NCBI RefSeq assembly: GCF_039621805.1
Contig: NZ_CP155075.1
Span: 1,027,222 to 1,091,221, forward strand
Reading direction: 5' to 3'
Source: Paraburkholderia sp. PREW-6R
Lineage (GTDB): Bacteria > Pseudomonadota > Gammaproteobacteria > Burkholderiales > Burkholderiaceae
DNA: 64,000 nt
Shown piece by piece: positions 1 to 8,926 of the stretch. The stretch's first letter is position 1, and each line of letters opens with the position of its first letter. Made by a program: the position numbers and the translations under genes. A model generated the notes under the pieces. It was not told where the DNA came from and did no database searches. It saw nothing but the letters and a program-made list of their open reading frames with translations.

Positions 1-29
1 GATGCGTAGCTAACTGGAATTATCGCCCG

Positions 30-65
30 CGCGCCAACCGCGCTCACTGTCTTCGTGTTGGCGCG
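30..65. terminator. GC-rich hairpin downstream of the chemoreceptor gene
   Basis: A perfect 9-bp inverted repeat (CGCGCCAAC at 30-38, GTTGGCGCG at 57-65) with an 18-nt loop lies about 60 bp past the stop codon of the leftward chemoreceptor gene. There is no clear U-tract on either strand, so a rho-independent terminator is only a possibility. Confidence 0.3.
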
Positions 66-122
66 GCTGAACTTTTCCATTCATTCAAACGCATCATTCA
101 TATGGTCCAATCTTCGGACCCG

Positions 123-1859
123 TCAGAATGCATGCCAGTCCTCGTCACCAGTTGCGACCAGCGCGTTGCCGGTTGCGGTAACGGCGGGCGCCTTCTCCGG
201 TTTTGGCAACGTGGGCGCAGGCGACCTACGAACCGTCGGCGCCGGTTGCTTCTGCTCGCTCCTCGGGGCCATCGTGCGCGACGTGGATGGCTCACCGTCG
301 CCGACCTTGAAGAAAGCTACAGCCTCACGCAGGCCTTGGGCCTGTTGAGCCATCGACTGCGCGGCCGCCGAAGCTTCTTCCACTAACGCAGCATTCTGCT
401 GGGTTACCTGGTCCATCTGGCTGACCGCCTGGTTCACCTGCTCGATACCGGTACTCTGCTCTTCCGACGCCGACGAGATTTCTCCGACGATGTCGGTCAC
501 ACGTTTCACAGACTCCACGATCTCCTTGATTGTGCTGCCCGCTTCCCCGACAAGCCGCGAGCCCGTGTCCACCCGGCTGGCCGAGTCACCGATCAGGTCT
601 TTGATTTCCTTCGCCGCCGTGGCGCTGCGTTGCGCAAGCGTGCGGACCTCACCGGCGACGACCGCGAAGCCGCGTCCCTGTTCACCGGCACGCGCCGCCT
701 CGACGGCCGCGTTCAGCGCGAGGATATTGGTCTGAAACGCAATCCCCTCGATCACGCTAATGATTTCAAACATTTTGGCGGAACTGCCGGAGATATCATG
801 CATCGTCTCAACCACACGCCCGACCACTTCGCCGCCGCGCTGCGCGACGACCGAGGCCGTGCTGGCGAGCGTCGCCGCCTGCCTCGCATTGTCCGTGTTA
901 TGACGGACCGTAGCAGTCAGTTCTTCCATGCTCGAAGCAGTTTCTTGCAGGGATGCCGCCTGCTCTTCCGTGCGGCTCGACAAATCCAGATTGCCTTGGG
1001 CGATCTGCGCACTCGCCGTCGCAACACCCTCGGCGTTACCGCGGACCTCCGACACGACCCGCAACAGGGCATCGCGCATTGCCTTTAACGACGCCATCAA
1101 ACTGTCCGTGTCACCGGGACGAAGATCGATTTTCACGCTTAGGTCACCGGTCGCGACGCTCCTCGCCAGGTCGCTTGCGATTGCCGGCTCGGTCCCGAGC
1201 TGCCGCGTGAGACTACGCGTCATCCAGGCTCCGATACCGATCCCGGTCAAGCCGGAAAAAACCACCAGAACGATCATGAGATTGCGGCTGCCGTCGTAGA
1301 GCGCCTGGTTGGATTGCGACGCCTCCTGTGCGTTTCGTTGTTTCACATCGACGAGGGTGCTCATCAGCTCTTCGGTTCTTTTGACACGCCGGCCGAAATC
1401 GCCGAACAGATAGTTCGTCAGGTCCCCTCGATCCTGCAGCGACGCGGCGTTGGCCTTTGCCTTCATTTCGCTGAAAGCCTGCTCGTATTCGTGCCAGCTC
1501 TGATTGAGATTGGCGAAGGTGGCCTTCCCTTTCTCCGAGTAAAACAGCGGCTCGGCTTTATCGAGGCTCGCGCGCGCGAGGCCCAGCTGCTTTTCACCGT
1601 CGTCCAGAAAAGCAGCACGCTCTTCGGCGCTGGCGGCCAGAATGGCGTTGCGCAGCGAGCGGCCCGCTTTCAACACGTTGCCGTTCGCATCCTGGACCAG
1701 GTTGAGACCCATCAGATCGAAGCGATAGGTCCGGTCGCCGTTATCATTGATCTTTGCCATGTCGTGGATGCCGATTCCACTAATGATGGCGCCAATCGCG
1801 CACACCAGGATAAAGGCACTGATCAGCTTGGTGCCGAGTCTCATATTACCGATGTTCAT
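123..1859 (-). CDS. Methyl-accepting chemotaxis protein (Tar/Tsr type)
   Basis: A 578-residue transmembrane chemoreceptor that would relay ligand binding to CheA/CheW. It has an N-terminal membrane helix (about residues 10-32), a helical periplasmic sensor region of four-helix-bundle type, a second membrane helix (about 194-214), a HAMP linker and a long cytoplasmic signalling coiled coil. The invariant hairpin tip (FQTNILALNAAVEAARAGEQ) is intact. The C-terminus ends D-W-H-A-F, which fits the aromatic-x-x-aromatic pentapeptide that docks CheR/CheB, so the receptor is probably adaptation-competent. The ligand cannot be read from the sequence. ATG at 1859 is used; an in-frame ATG at 1844 is the alternative. 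It stands alone. Confidence 0.95.
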   Translation of the reverse strand: MNIGNMRLGTKLISAFILVCAIGAIISGIGIHDMAKINDNGDRTYRFDLMGLNLVQDANGNVLKAGRSLRNAILAASAEERAAFLDDGEKQLGLARASLDKAEPLFYSEKGKATFANLNQSWHEYEQAFSEMKAKANAASLQDRGDLTNYLFGDFGRRVKRTEELMSTLVDVKQRNAQEASQSNQALYDGSRNLMIVLVVFSGLTGIGIGAWMTRSLTRQLGTEPAIASDLARSVATGDLSVKIDLRPGDTDSLMASLKAMRDALLRVVSEVRGNAEGVATASAQIAQGNLDLSSRTEEQAASLQETASSMEELTATVRHNTDNARQAATLASTASVVAQRGGEVVGRVVETMHDISGSSAKMFEIISVIEGIAFQTNILALNAAVEAARAGEQGRGFAVVAGEVRTLAQRSATAAKEIKDLIGDSASRVDTGSRLVGEAGSTIKEIVESVKRVTDIVGEISSASEEQSTGIEQVNQAVSQMDQVTQQNAALVEEASAAAQSMAQQAQGLREAVAFFKVGDGEPSTSRTMAPRSEQKQPAPTVRRSPAPTLPKPEKAPAVTATGNALVATGDEDWHAF

Positions 1860-2567
1860 ACTTCGTTCCGCGAGGGTAAATGGTGAATCAGCGCTGCCTT
1901 CGTCGTGTGGCGGGTGCTTCTTGGTGGCACGGCGAAATTGAGCGCAACTCTCCGGATTGTTTGGTCATTGATTCGCATTTTTCGAATTTCTAATGCAAAG
2001 GTGATTTCGGCAAATCGGGCCGGAACTTGAGGAAAGAGATAGGGTTTTTACGTAGCTGACGCTCTGTAAGGCGGCCGGGGGCCGCGTTCGTCGTCCATTC
2101 ACTGTCCGGTTTAAGTCGCGAACGCTATCGGCTGGGCTTGGGACCGTCGTGGCATGTCAGCGAACGTCGGGATCGGGTCGCAATCAGCGGGTTGCCGTCA
2201 GCTACTCGCGGACTGTTCCATGCGACGCGCGTGGGGTATTGCTGGATCAATCTCCATGGACTGGATGCCACGCGGAGTGGACTTAATCATGCGGATACGG
2301 CAACAAGCCATTGAGCCTGCCGCGAGAAGATTGGGGCAGTCTTGCTCAAAAGACGAGGGCGGACTACATCGGCAGTGTTGATGCTGCGATCAAGGCTTTT
2401 GAAAAACAGAAAGCATCGAATTGAGCGCCTGCTCGGACGATCAGGTTTGCCGATGCATTCCAGTTTGTCTATTCGCATTGCCAACTGATACGCAAAGCAA
2501 CCGCCTGATCGGCGTCGACCGGCAACGATAACAGCCTACCGTCCCGCAACGCCCTTCACCGTCCGCG
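1860..2567. other. Intergenic region between chemoreceptor and TetR genes; one possible gene tail
   Basis: No convincing complete gene. One plus-strand stretch (about 2284-2424) opens after a stop and reads like the natural C-terminus of a protein (acidic/basic helical, ending with residues KQKASN) but has no start codon and no family I recognise. It may be the tail of a lost gene. The left part should hold the promoter of the chemoreceptor gene; I could not identify it securely. Confidence 0.35.
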
Positions 2568-3200
2568 TCAATTCTCCAGGCCCGCGTTTGCGCGCCGCGG
2601 TTGGAGCACCAGGTCGGCCGCTTCCTGCGCGTCTTTGAGGAGCGTCCTGCGCGGCGTGCCCATCTGAGCACGCATGGTCAGCCCACGCGCCAGGTCGGTA
2701 ACCTGGGTTGCGCGCGTTTCCAAGGGAAAGTCAGATGGAAGTTCTCCCGCGCTGATTGCGTCCCGGAAACGACCTTCCACCAGCGCAGTGCCACCGGCGG
2801 CCGCGTTTTGCAGGTACTGCCGGACTTCGGGGTCGTCCACAAGCGGCGCGACGCATATTAGAAGACAGCCCCGAGCGGACCCTTTTGCAGTCGCACTTTC
2901 GACGGCGTACCTCAAAAAACCCGTGATCGAGTCGCGAACACCCGGTGGTGAGAGCAGTGCCTTCGCGGCTAATGCGCCTTTCCGTTCTGCGTACACCTTC
3001 AGCGCGCGCAAGAATATTGTCCGCTTGTCCCCAAAGACGGCATACAGGCTTGGTCGTCCCACGCCCATTCCGGCGACGAGATCGTCGATCGTCACTCCGT
3101 CGAAGCCTTTCGACCAGAACACCTGAGTCGCCTTTTCCAGCGCACCTGTCTCGTCGAAGCTGCGCGGTCGGCCAACTGGCCGGGTGGTATTTTGAATCAT
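2568..3200 (-). CDS. TetR/AcrR family transcriptional regulator
   Basis: A 210-residue TetR-type repressor. The N-terminal helix-turn-helix region (about residues 12-60) has the family pattern: ALEKATQVFWSKGFDGVTID, then a recognition helix around GVGRPSLYAVFGDK. The C-terminal part is an all-helical ligand-binding domain of the type often annotated TetR_C with a conserved Cys (ARGCLLICVAP). It is divergent from the SDR gene at 3327. The shared 126-bp intergenic region carries a strong promoter and an imperfect palindrome, so this protein very probably represses that SDR gene and itself. The inducer is unknown. Confidence 0.92.
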   Translation of the reverse strand: MIQNTTRPVGRPRSFDETGALEKATQVFWSKGFDGVTIDDLVAGMGVGRPSLYAVFGDKRTIFLRALKVYAERKGALAAKALLSPPGVRDSITGFLRYAVESATAKGSARGCLLICVAPLVDDPEVRQYLQNAAAGGTALVEGRFRDAISAGELPSDFPLETRATQVTDLARGLTMRAQMGTPRRTLLKDAQEAADLVLQPRRANAGLEN

Positions 3201-3215
3201 TTAGTTTAAAACTCC

Positions 3216-3260
3216 TTGACAACTGCTGCCGCACCCATTTATAACCAAATCGTTCTAAAT
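3216..3260 (+). promoter_or_regulatory. Sigma-70 promoter overlapping a TetR-type operator
   Basis: TTGACA at 3216-3221 and TATAAC at 3240-3245 are separated by 18 bp, a near-consensus sigma-70 promoter facing the SDR gene. The -10 element lies inside an imperfect palindrome at 3237-3260 with arms ATTTAnAAC and GTTnTAAAT around a 6-bp centre. That geometry is what a TetR dimer blocking RNA polymerase would need. The symmetry is seen directly; the assignment to the neighbouring TetR protein is inferred. Confidence 0.7.
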
Positions 3261-3326
3261 TATCAAGCCAATCCTGGCCCGCCGGGCCTTACGATACGGC
3301 CATCACCCTTTGACACGGAGACGCCC

Positions 3327-4337
3327 ATGGAACATTCAGTCGCGCTCGTTACCGGCACCACCTCCGGGGTCGGTTATGAAGCTGCTCGCATGCTCGCCAG
3401 CAACGGCTACCGCGAGGTCATCGTCACCGGGCGCAGCCTGGCCCGGGTCCAGGAAACGGCCGCTCAGCTTGCGGCTCAGACCAGAACACAGGTTTTCACG
3501 CCGCTGGAATTGGAGCTGGACGAGCCGGCCAGCGTTCAATCCGCCCTCGCCGAACTCGAAAAGCGAGGTCGGCCGATTGATTTTCTACTGCTCAACGCCG
3601 GAATGGTGCCCGGTAAAGAGCGGGTGATCACTGCGGCGGGCGTCGAGGCTTCTCAGGCTCCGCTCATCGGCCATCATCAATTAACTGTCGGCTTACTCCG
3701 CGCCAATCTGCTGAGCCCCAACGCGCGAATTGTAATTGCCGGCGCGGAGCCCGCCCGCGGGGGTGTACCCATGTTCAGGTACACCGACGTGGACGCACTT
3801 GCTGCGAGATACCACGAAGGCGACCTGACCGCTGCGATGGAAGCCCTGTTGCGCAACGGGCCTCACGTAAAGTATGTGCCCAACAATGCGTACGCTGACG
3901 CGAAACTCATGGTTGCCTGGTGGACTGCGGCGCTTGCGCGTCGGCTGCCCTCTGGCATGGCCGTGTTCGCCGTCTCGCCCGGCGCGGCAACCGCCACCCA
4001 GGTGGGACGAAACGCTGGCTGGGCGGTGAAATATCTGATGATCCCAATCGTGAACCTCCTTCCCGGCATGAATCAGACGCCGGAGACGGCGGCCCGCCGG
4101 TACCTTCAGGCGTCGGAGTTCGGAGCCGACGTCTCAGGGCAATTCTTCGCCTCGGCCAAAGGGAAATTCACAGGCCCAATTGAGGCGCAGCGCCAGCCGC
4201 ACCTCCTCGATGGCGCCAATCAGGAAGCCGCGTGGCAGGCCGTTGTCAATGTTTCTGGCGTCAACTGGTCATCTGCGGATTTCTTGCGCGCGGTGCCTGA
4301 ACGAGCGGCGGTCGCGGCGACGAAAATCGGCGGGTGA
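3327..4337 (+). CDS. Short-chain dehydrogenase/reductase (SDR) family oxidoreductase
   Basis: A 336-residue SDR. The Rossmann motif TGTTSGVG is at residues 9-16, the NAG motif follows (LLLNAG), and the active-site YxxxK is present as Y-A-D-A-K. It is about 70-80 residues longer than a classical SDR because of a C-terminal extension, as in many retinol-dehydrogenase-like members. The reading frame is open further upstream, but the ATG at 3327 places the protein start just before the first beta strand and downstream of the promoter. Likely regulated by the divergent TetR gene. Substrate unknown. Confidence 0.88.
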   Translation: MEHSVALVTGTTSGVGYEAARMLASNGYREVIVTGRSLARVQETAAQLAAQTRTQVFTPLELELDEPASVQSALAELEKRGRPIDFLLLNAGMVPGKERVITAAGVEASQAPLIGHHQLTVGLLRANLLSPNARIVIAGAEPARGGVPMFRYTDVDALAARYHEGDLTAAMEALLRNGPHVKYVPNNAYADAKLMVAWWTAALARRLPSGMAVFAVSPGAATATQVGRNAGWAVKYLMIPIVNLLPGMNQTPETAARRYLQASEFGADVSGQFFASAKGKFTGPIEAQRQPHLLDGANQEAAWQAVVNVSGVNWSSADFLRAVPERAAVAATKIGG

Positions 4338-4500
4338 TGGCGGAGTTGTGTGACCGTTCACGTGTCTCGCGGCATTTTCAATTGAATAGCTCAGCAGTTG
4401 CTAACTATGGAGAACGTTTCTTTATCGTATTAAACGGTCAAATATTGGCAACACAACCCAAACCTCCGAATGAGAACACATACAAACCGGTAGCAGGATA

Positions 4501-4703
4501 GAAAAGGTAGTCATTATCGGCAGCATGAGCAGTATGGGCCGCGCGAGGGCGCAGACGCTCCTCGATGGGGCGCGCGGTCGTTGCCCGACATCGATGCCCT
4601 CGCAGCGCAGGTGAAGACCGAGTTCGACGCCATCAACCTGCTTACCGTCGCTGCGAGAGCGAGCATTCCGGCGCCTCTCGAGAGCGTGACCGAATCCACG
4701 TAA
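4501..4703 (+). pseudogene. Frameshifted remnant of a second SDR gene
   Basis: Two plus-strand frames together spell an SDR. From 4501 one frame gives the first beta strand and glycine-rich turn region (VVIIGSMSSMGRARAQTLLD). From 4581 another frame gives LPDIDALAAQVKTEFDAINL followed by a stretch ending PLESVTEST and a stop, which matches the region around the SDR beta-4 strand and the segment after the NAG motif. The middle of the Rossmann fold is missing and the catalytic half is gone. I read this as a decayed paralogue. The match is from my own pattern recognition. Confidence 0.6.
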
Positions 4704-5411
4704 CGGCGGCCTTATTCGCCGATGGGAGACTTCAGGCCCGCTAACGTACATGCCTGTCTGGACGCGCAAACTGAGACCGGCCACCTTCGAACTTCCGAAG
4801 CTGTGCTCAAGATTGCCAACAATCAGTGCGGCTTTGGCCCGCTCAGCGCTTTAGTGAGGTTTGCCTGCCGACCGCTTTGTCGCAGACTTGCGTTTCGCTA
4901 TGAAGGAGACGCTTTCCTTGCGCGGATTGGCTAATTTGCTCTTTACATGGGCCACGATGCTCCCTTACCTGTGGTGCGCGCACAATCTGCCATTGCAGGC
5001 CGCACCAAGTATCCCAGCAGCCTGGGAGATTGCGAGACGATTAGCGGGATCCGAGTGAGCTTCGCAGCCCTGGTTCGGTCGAATGCGGTACTTCAATTTC
5101 GAAGGCCGGGTTGTTCATAATCGGTATCGCACAGTGCCGCGTGAACCGCTTTGACTCTTTACATACGCACGCTGCGCTGGATCAACCGTCGATCATCGAA
5201 TGACATAGAATGTCTGGAAGCTATGCTTGAAGTTCGAAATCCAAAAACGATTCCGCGCGTGCATTTCGAGACTTGATTGCCTTCTATGCGGTATAAATCG
5301 CTCTGCCCGTCGCGCTGGTGTAACTCGTTGTGTACGTAACGAACGGATGTATAACGCCTGCGGGCGAACGCCTGCCCAATACGACACTGCTGTTTCCGAA
5401 GAGCGCTAAAG
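4704..5411. other. Gene-free stretch upstream of the CPBP gene
   Basis: Short open frames only, none with a ribosome binding site plus recognisable product. Base composition drifts to lower GC toward the CPBP gene. I see no further remnant I can name here. Confidence 0.4.
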
Positions 5412-6377
5412 ATGAGAACCATCAATGATTCCGCACGGGCCTTTATCGATCTGGCCAAGCTAGGACGAACCAGTTTATGGGCTATCGCGTTGACGCTGTT
5501 GCTTATCAGTTTTATCAACACCATCAGCGCATTTGGTATCCTGGCGTTCTCACCTGCCGACGTTCAGTCAGCGTTTTACAGAAAGTTAAGCGTCATCAAT
5601 CTGCTTGAATCTTTGTTCACTGGTGCCGCCGGAATCGGCGGTATCGCTGGATTCTGGCTCGCCTGCCGTTTCATTCTACGCCGCCCGTATGTGTCTATCG
5701 TTTCTGCCGGGCTTAAATTCAGCGTTCCGCGTGTCCTGCTCGGCATGGCGCTTTTCTTACCCGCGTTGGTAGTATCAGTCATTGCGAGCTCGGTTTATTT
5801 CTGGGTACGTTTCGGCACGTGGCAACCGCCGCTTGGGGGATTCAATTCGAATCCGCACGTTTTCGGGTTCGGTCCGATTCTCAGTCTCTTTGCCGGGCCT
5901 GTCGCAATAGGTGTGTTCGCGTTTGGTGAGGAGCAATTTTTTCGTGGATGGCTGACGCAGACCCTTGGGCAGTTTATCCGCGTTCCGGCTGTTGTCGTGA
6001 CAGTCGTGGCCGTTTCGTTTGCGATCTACCACACGCAATACGACTTGCCCGTTAAGGCGGCGGTGTTCTTTCATTCTATCGGTTTTTCAGTGTTGAGCCT
6101 GCGCGATCAACGTCTGGAACTGGCTCTCGGTGCGCACACAATGCTAAACACGTGCGTCGCACTGCTGATACCAACGTTTTTCGTGTCCGCGCATCCGCAT
6201 GTGAATCTTCCGAATGCGATTTACATGAGTCACACGATACTGATACTCGACATCATTGTTTTTGCGCTGATTAGAGGCGCGCTGCCGTTCGCGCTGATGT
6301 ACTGGTTTCTTCAAAAGACAAACGGATGGTTCGAGCCAAAGCCCGCAACCGAAGTTGCGGACGTTCAACCTGCGTGA
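5412..6377 (+). CDS. CPBP family intramembrane metalloprotease
   Basis: A 321-residue polytopic membrane protein of the CPBP (CAAX protease and bacteriocin-processing, Abi) family. The family motif 1, EExxFRG, is present as E-E-Q-F-F-R-G near residue 174; a second histidine motif follows (IYHTQYD) and a third around HTMLNT, together the expected metal/catalytic set. At least seven hydrophobic segments are visible. In other bacteria such proteins process peptides or confer immunity to bacteriocins; no peptide gene or modification enzyme is visible next to it, so its job is unknown. Its codon use and GC content look clearly lower than the flanking genes, suggesting recent acquisition. Confidence 0.85.
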   Translation: MRTINDSARAFIDLAKLGRTSLWAIALTLLLISFINTISAFGILAFSPADVQSAFYRKLSVINLLESLFTGAAGIGGIAGFWLACRFILRRPYVSIVSAGLKFSVPRVLLGMALFLPALVVSVIASSVYFWVRFGTWQPPLGGFNSNPHVFGFGPILSLFAGPVAIGVFAFGEEQFFRGWLTQTLGQFIRVPAVVVTVVAVSFAIYHTQYDLPVKAAVFFHSIGFSVLSLRDQRLELALGAHTMLNTCVALLIPTFFVSAHPHVNLPNAIYMSHTILILDIIVFALIRGALPFALMYWFLQKTNGWFEPKPATEVADVQPA

Positions 6378-6568
6378 ATATCAACGGCGCGCACCGCGAA
6401 CGACATTTCGACCGAGCCGGGCACTGAGCGAGTCGACGAAGCGCAGCACGGTCGCAACGGCAGTGTAAGGGAGCGCCGCTGTTTCGGCCTGCCACGCTCG
6501 AATGTTCTTCTAGTTGTCTCAAGCATGCGGAATCGTTCATGAACCGCATAAGACCGTTCGGGAAAACT

Positions 6569-6706
6569 AACGAATGGGCACGTCGCGGTGCGCTCATCCG
6601 CGAGCCACCGACAGATCGTCCTTACGGAATGAGGGAATTTACCGTTGCGACGCCGGATGGACATCGGTTTGTCGTAGCGCAGGCCAGCTCACAGAATCAG
6701 TCATGA
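6569..6706 (+). pseudogene. C-terminal remnant of a glyoxalase/bleomycin-resistance (VOC) family gene
   Basis: One frame reads NEWARRGALI then EPPTDRPYGMREFTVATPDG followed by HRFVVAQ and a stop a few codons later. The PYGMREF...DPDGH pattern is the hallmark of the last beta strands of VOC-superfamily proteins, including a metal-ligand Glu. No N-terminal half can be found upstream in any frame. It is therefore a truncated remnant, co-located with the broken SDR at 4501 in a zone of gene decay. Confidence 0.65.
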
Positions 6707-7429
6707 ATGACGCATTCGAGCACCACACACAGTGCTTCGAGTTGGCCTCCGTAACCTCTCGCGCGGGCGACCGAGCATCGGCTGCATTAAAAGTGACTAT
6801 CCGAAGGCGGCTAGTGTGGACTAGCCCATCGCTCTCGCACCAGAGACACCGGGGCGCCCGCTTAAGCTCAGTCACCGAACCGTCACGGACGCCGCCGCCT
6901 GATCGATTTGCCAACGGGACCTATCAGAAATACATAAGGAAGCGAGGGCCGCGCAGTCATCGCAGCGTCACTCCTCGCCCGGTTCAACAACGCGTATCGG
7001 ACGAGTCCCGACCCTCGCTCCCGTGACCTGGTCGACCGCCACACTCCTGATCTCAATTCCTGTTTTCGCATGAAGTAAGCGAACCAGCCTGCCATCGCCA
7101 CGGTCTTGGCGCTTGCGATGCGCCGATCATGAAGAGCACCACATGAAGTCTCGCCCGGCAGCCATCTGAAGGCACTCAGCCGCGCAGCACAAGCGCAGAA
7201 ATCCGACATGTTTTTGCAGGAATGAGGAAGAAGTGCAACCGGTTGGACCCTAGTCTTGGTGTCTCCGTCATCGGGTCAATGGGCCACGTCGACGAGATCG
7301 GCGTCAGCGCTTGGCCTTCCTGCATGGTCGGCATCCCGATGACCGGCGGCCTTCATTCGAGCCGACACCTTACTCAGGCCGCGATCTGAAAATCGATCGG
7401 GCCTCAAACACTGAACAAGGAGAAATGTC
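6707..7429. other. Gene-free stretch upstream of fdhA
   Basis: No gene I can support. Short open frames on both strands lack recognisable products. A loose inverted repeat of agcgaggg-type sequence surrounds about 6940-7020. The end of the stretch must contain the fdhA promoter; AAGGAG lies just before its ATG. Confidence 0.4.
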
Positions 7430-8635
7430 ATGGCTGCGAGCGGCAATCGCGCAGTAACGTTCATGGGTCCGATGAAGATGGAGTTGCAGACTTTCGACTA
7501 TCCGAAACTGATCACGCCGACAGGCAAGAAAGCCAATCACGGCGCGATCCTCAAGATCGTGACGACGAATATCTGCGGTAGCGATCAGCACATCTACCAT
7601 GGCCGCTTCGCCGCGCCCAAGGGGATGGTGATGGGGCATGAGATGACCGGGGAAGTGGTCGAAGTCGGTCCGGACGTCGAGTTCATCAGGAAGGGCGATA
7701 TATGTTCGGTCCCGTTCAACGTTTCTTGTGGACGCTGCCGCAACTGCAAGGAGCGGCACACCGATGTGTGCATGAACGTTAATGACACGGTCGATTGCGG
7801 CGCTTACGGCTTCAATCTCGGCGGCTGGCAGGGTGGCCAGTCCGACTACCTGATGGTGCCTTACGCCGATTGGAACCTGTTGTCTTTCCCGGACAAGGAC
7901 CAGGCCATGGAGAAAATCCGGGATCTCACACTGTTATCGGACATCCTTCCGACCGGCTTCCATGGTCTGATGGAGGCCGGGGCCAGAGTGGGCTCGACGG
8001 TCTATATCGCCGGAGCCGGGCCGGTGGGTCGGTGCGCCGCGGCGGGCGCGCGCCTCATCGGCGCGTCCTGCATCATCGTGGCCGATACCAACCGGGCGCG
8101 GTTGGACCTGCTCAGTAATAATGGCTGCGAGGTGGTCGATCTCACCAAGGACACGCCGGTGGCCGACCAGATCGAAGCGATCCTGGGCAAGCGGGAGGTG
8201 GATTGCGGCGTGGATTGCGTCGGACTGGAGGCGCACGGCTGTGGTCCGGAGGCGAACAGCGAGCACTCGGAGGCGGTAATCAACACGCTTCTCGAAGTAG
8301 TACGGGCCGGTGGCGCGATGGGCGTCCCCGGCATTTACACCGACGCCGACCCGAAGGCGAGCACCGATCTGACCAAAAAAGGCCAGCTTCCCATTGATTT
8401 CGGCAAAGCCTGGATCAAATCGCCGAAACTGACGGCCGGCCAGGCGCCCGTCATGCACTACAACCGCGACCTGATGATGGCGATTCTGTGGGATCGGATG
8501 CCATATCTTGGCGCCATGCTCAACACCGAGATCATCAAGCTGGAGCAGGCGCCCGAGGCGTACAAGACGTTCAGCGATGGCTCGCCCAAAAAGTTCGTCA
8601 TCGATCCACACGGCAGCGTGAAGAAAGCCGCATAG
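7430..8635 (+). CDS. fdhA: Glutathione-independent formaldehyde dehydrogenase
   Basis: A 401-residue zinc-dependent medium-chain dehydrogenase matching the Pseudomonas putida FdhA type, which oxidises formaldehyde to formate (and can dismutate aldehydes) with tightly bound NAD. The catalytic-zinc region contains NICGSDQHIYHGR and GHEMTGEV; the structural-zinc cysteines are in SCGRCRNCKERHTDVC. The characteristic family insertion (VPYADWNLL...KIRDLTLLSDILPTG) and the NAD turn GAGPVG are intact. AAGGAG precedes the ATG. It stands alone with no C1-assimilation genes nearby, so a detoxification role is most likely. Confidence 0.93.
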   Translation: MAASGNRAVTFMGPMKMELQTFDYPKLITPTGKKANHGAILKIVTTNICGSDQHIYHGRFAAPKGMVMGHEMTGEVVEVGPDVEFIRKGDICSVPFNVSCGRCRNCKERHTDVCMNVNDTVDCGAYGFNLGGWQGGQSDYLMVPYADWNLLSFPDKDQAMEKIRDLTLLSDILPTGFHGLMEAGARVGSTVYIAGAGPVGRCAAAGARLIGASCIIVADTNRARLDLLSNNGCEVVDLTKDTPVADQIEAILGKREVDCGVDCVGLEAHGCGPEANSEHSEAVINTLLEVVRAGGAMGVPGIYTDADPKASTDLTKKGQLPIDFGKAWIKSPKLTAGQAPVMHYNRDLMMAILWDRMPYLGAMLNTEIIKLEQAPEAYKTFSDGSPKKFVIDPHGSVKKAA

Positions 8636-8926
8636 TACCGGCAGGTGATACGGGCGCTCGACGGCTCCTCCCCTTCGGGCGCCCGATCGCGAGGTCGAAA
8701 AAGACCCTGGCAATGTCCGGCTCAAAGAAGCCATCCGCCGACTCGCAGGCGCGGGCGACACATGTGCGGCTTTCGCGATGCATGTCGCACAAAGGCGTTT
8801 CGTTCATGCTGTGGTCCAGCCAGATAGCACCTCGCGTTGTCCTGACTCAGGTGAACGCTGAAGGTTATCCAAGAAGAACAACGTTCGCCCGCTGTAGCTG
8901 AAACCGGTCATTTCTGTGGAGTACCC

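Noticed and set aside
8598..8807. A 69-codon minus-strand frame downstream of fdhA
   Set aside because: It overlaps the fdhA 3' end, lacks a ribosome binding site and shows no recognisable motif.
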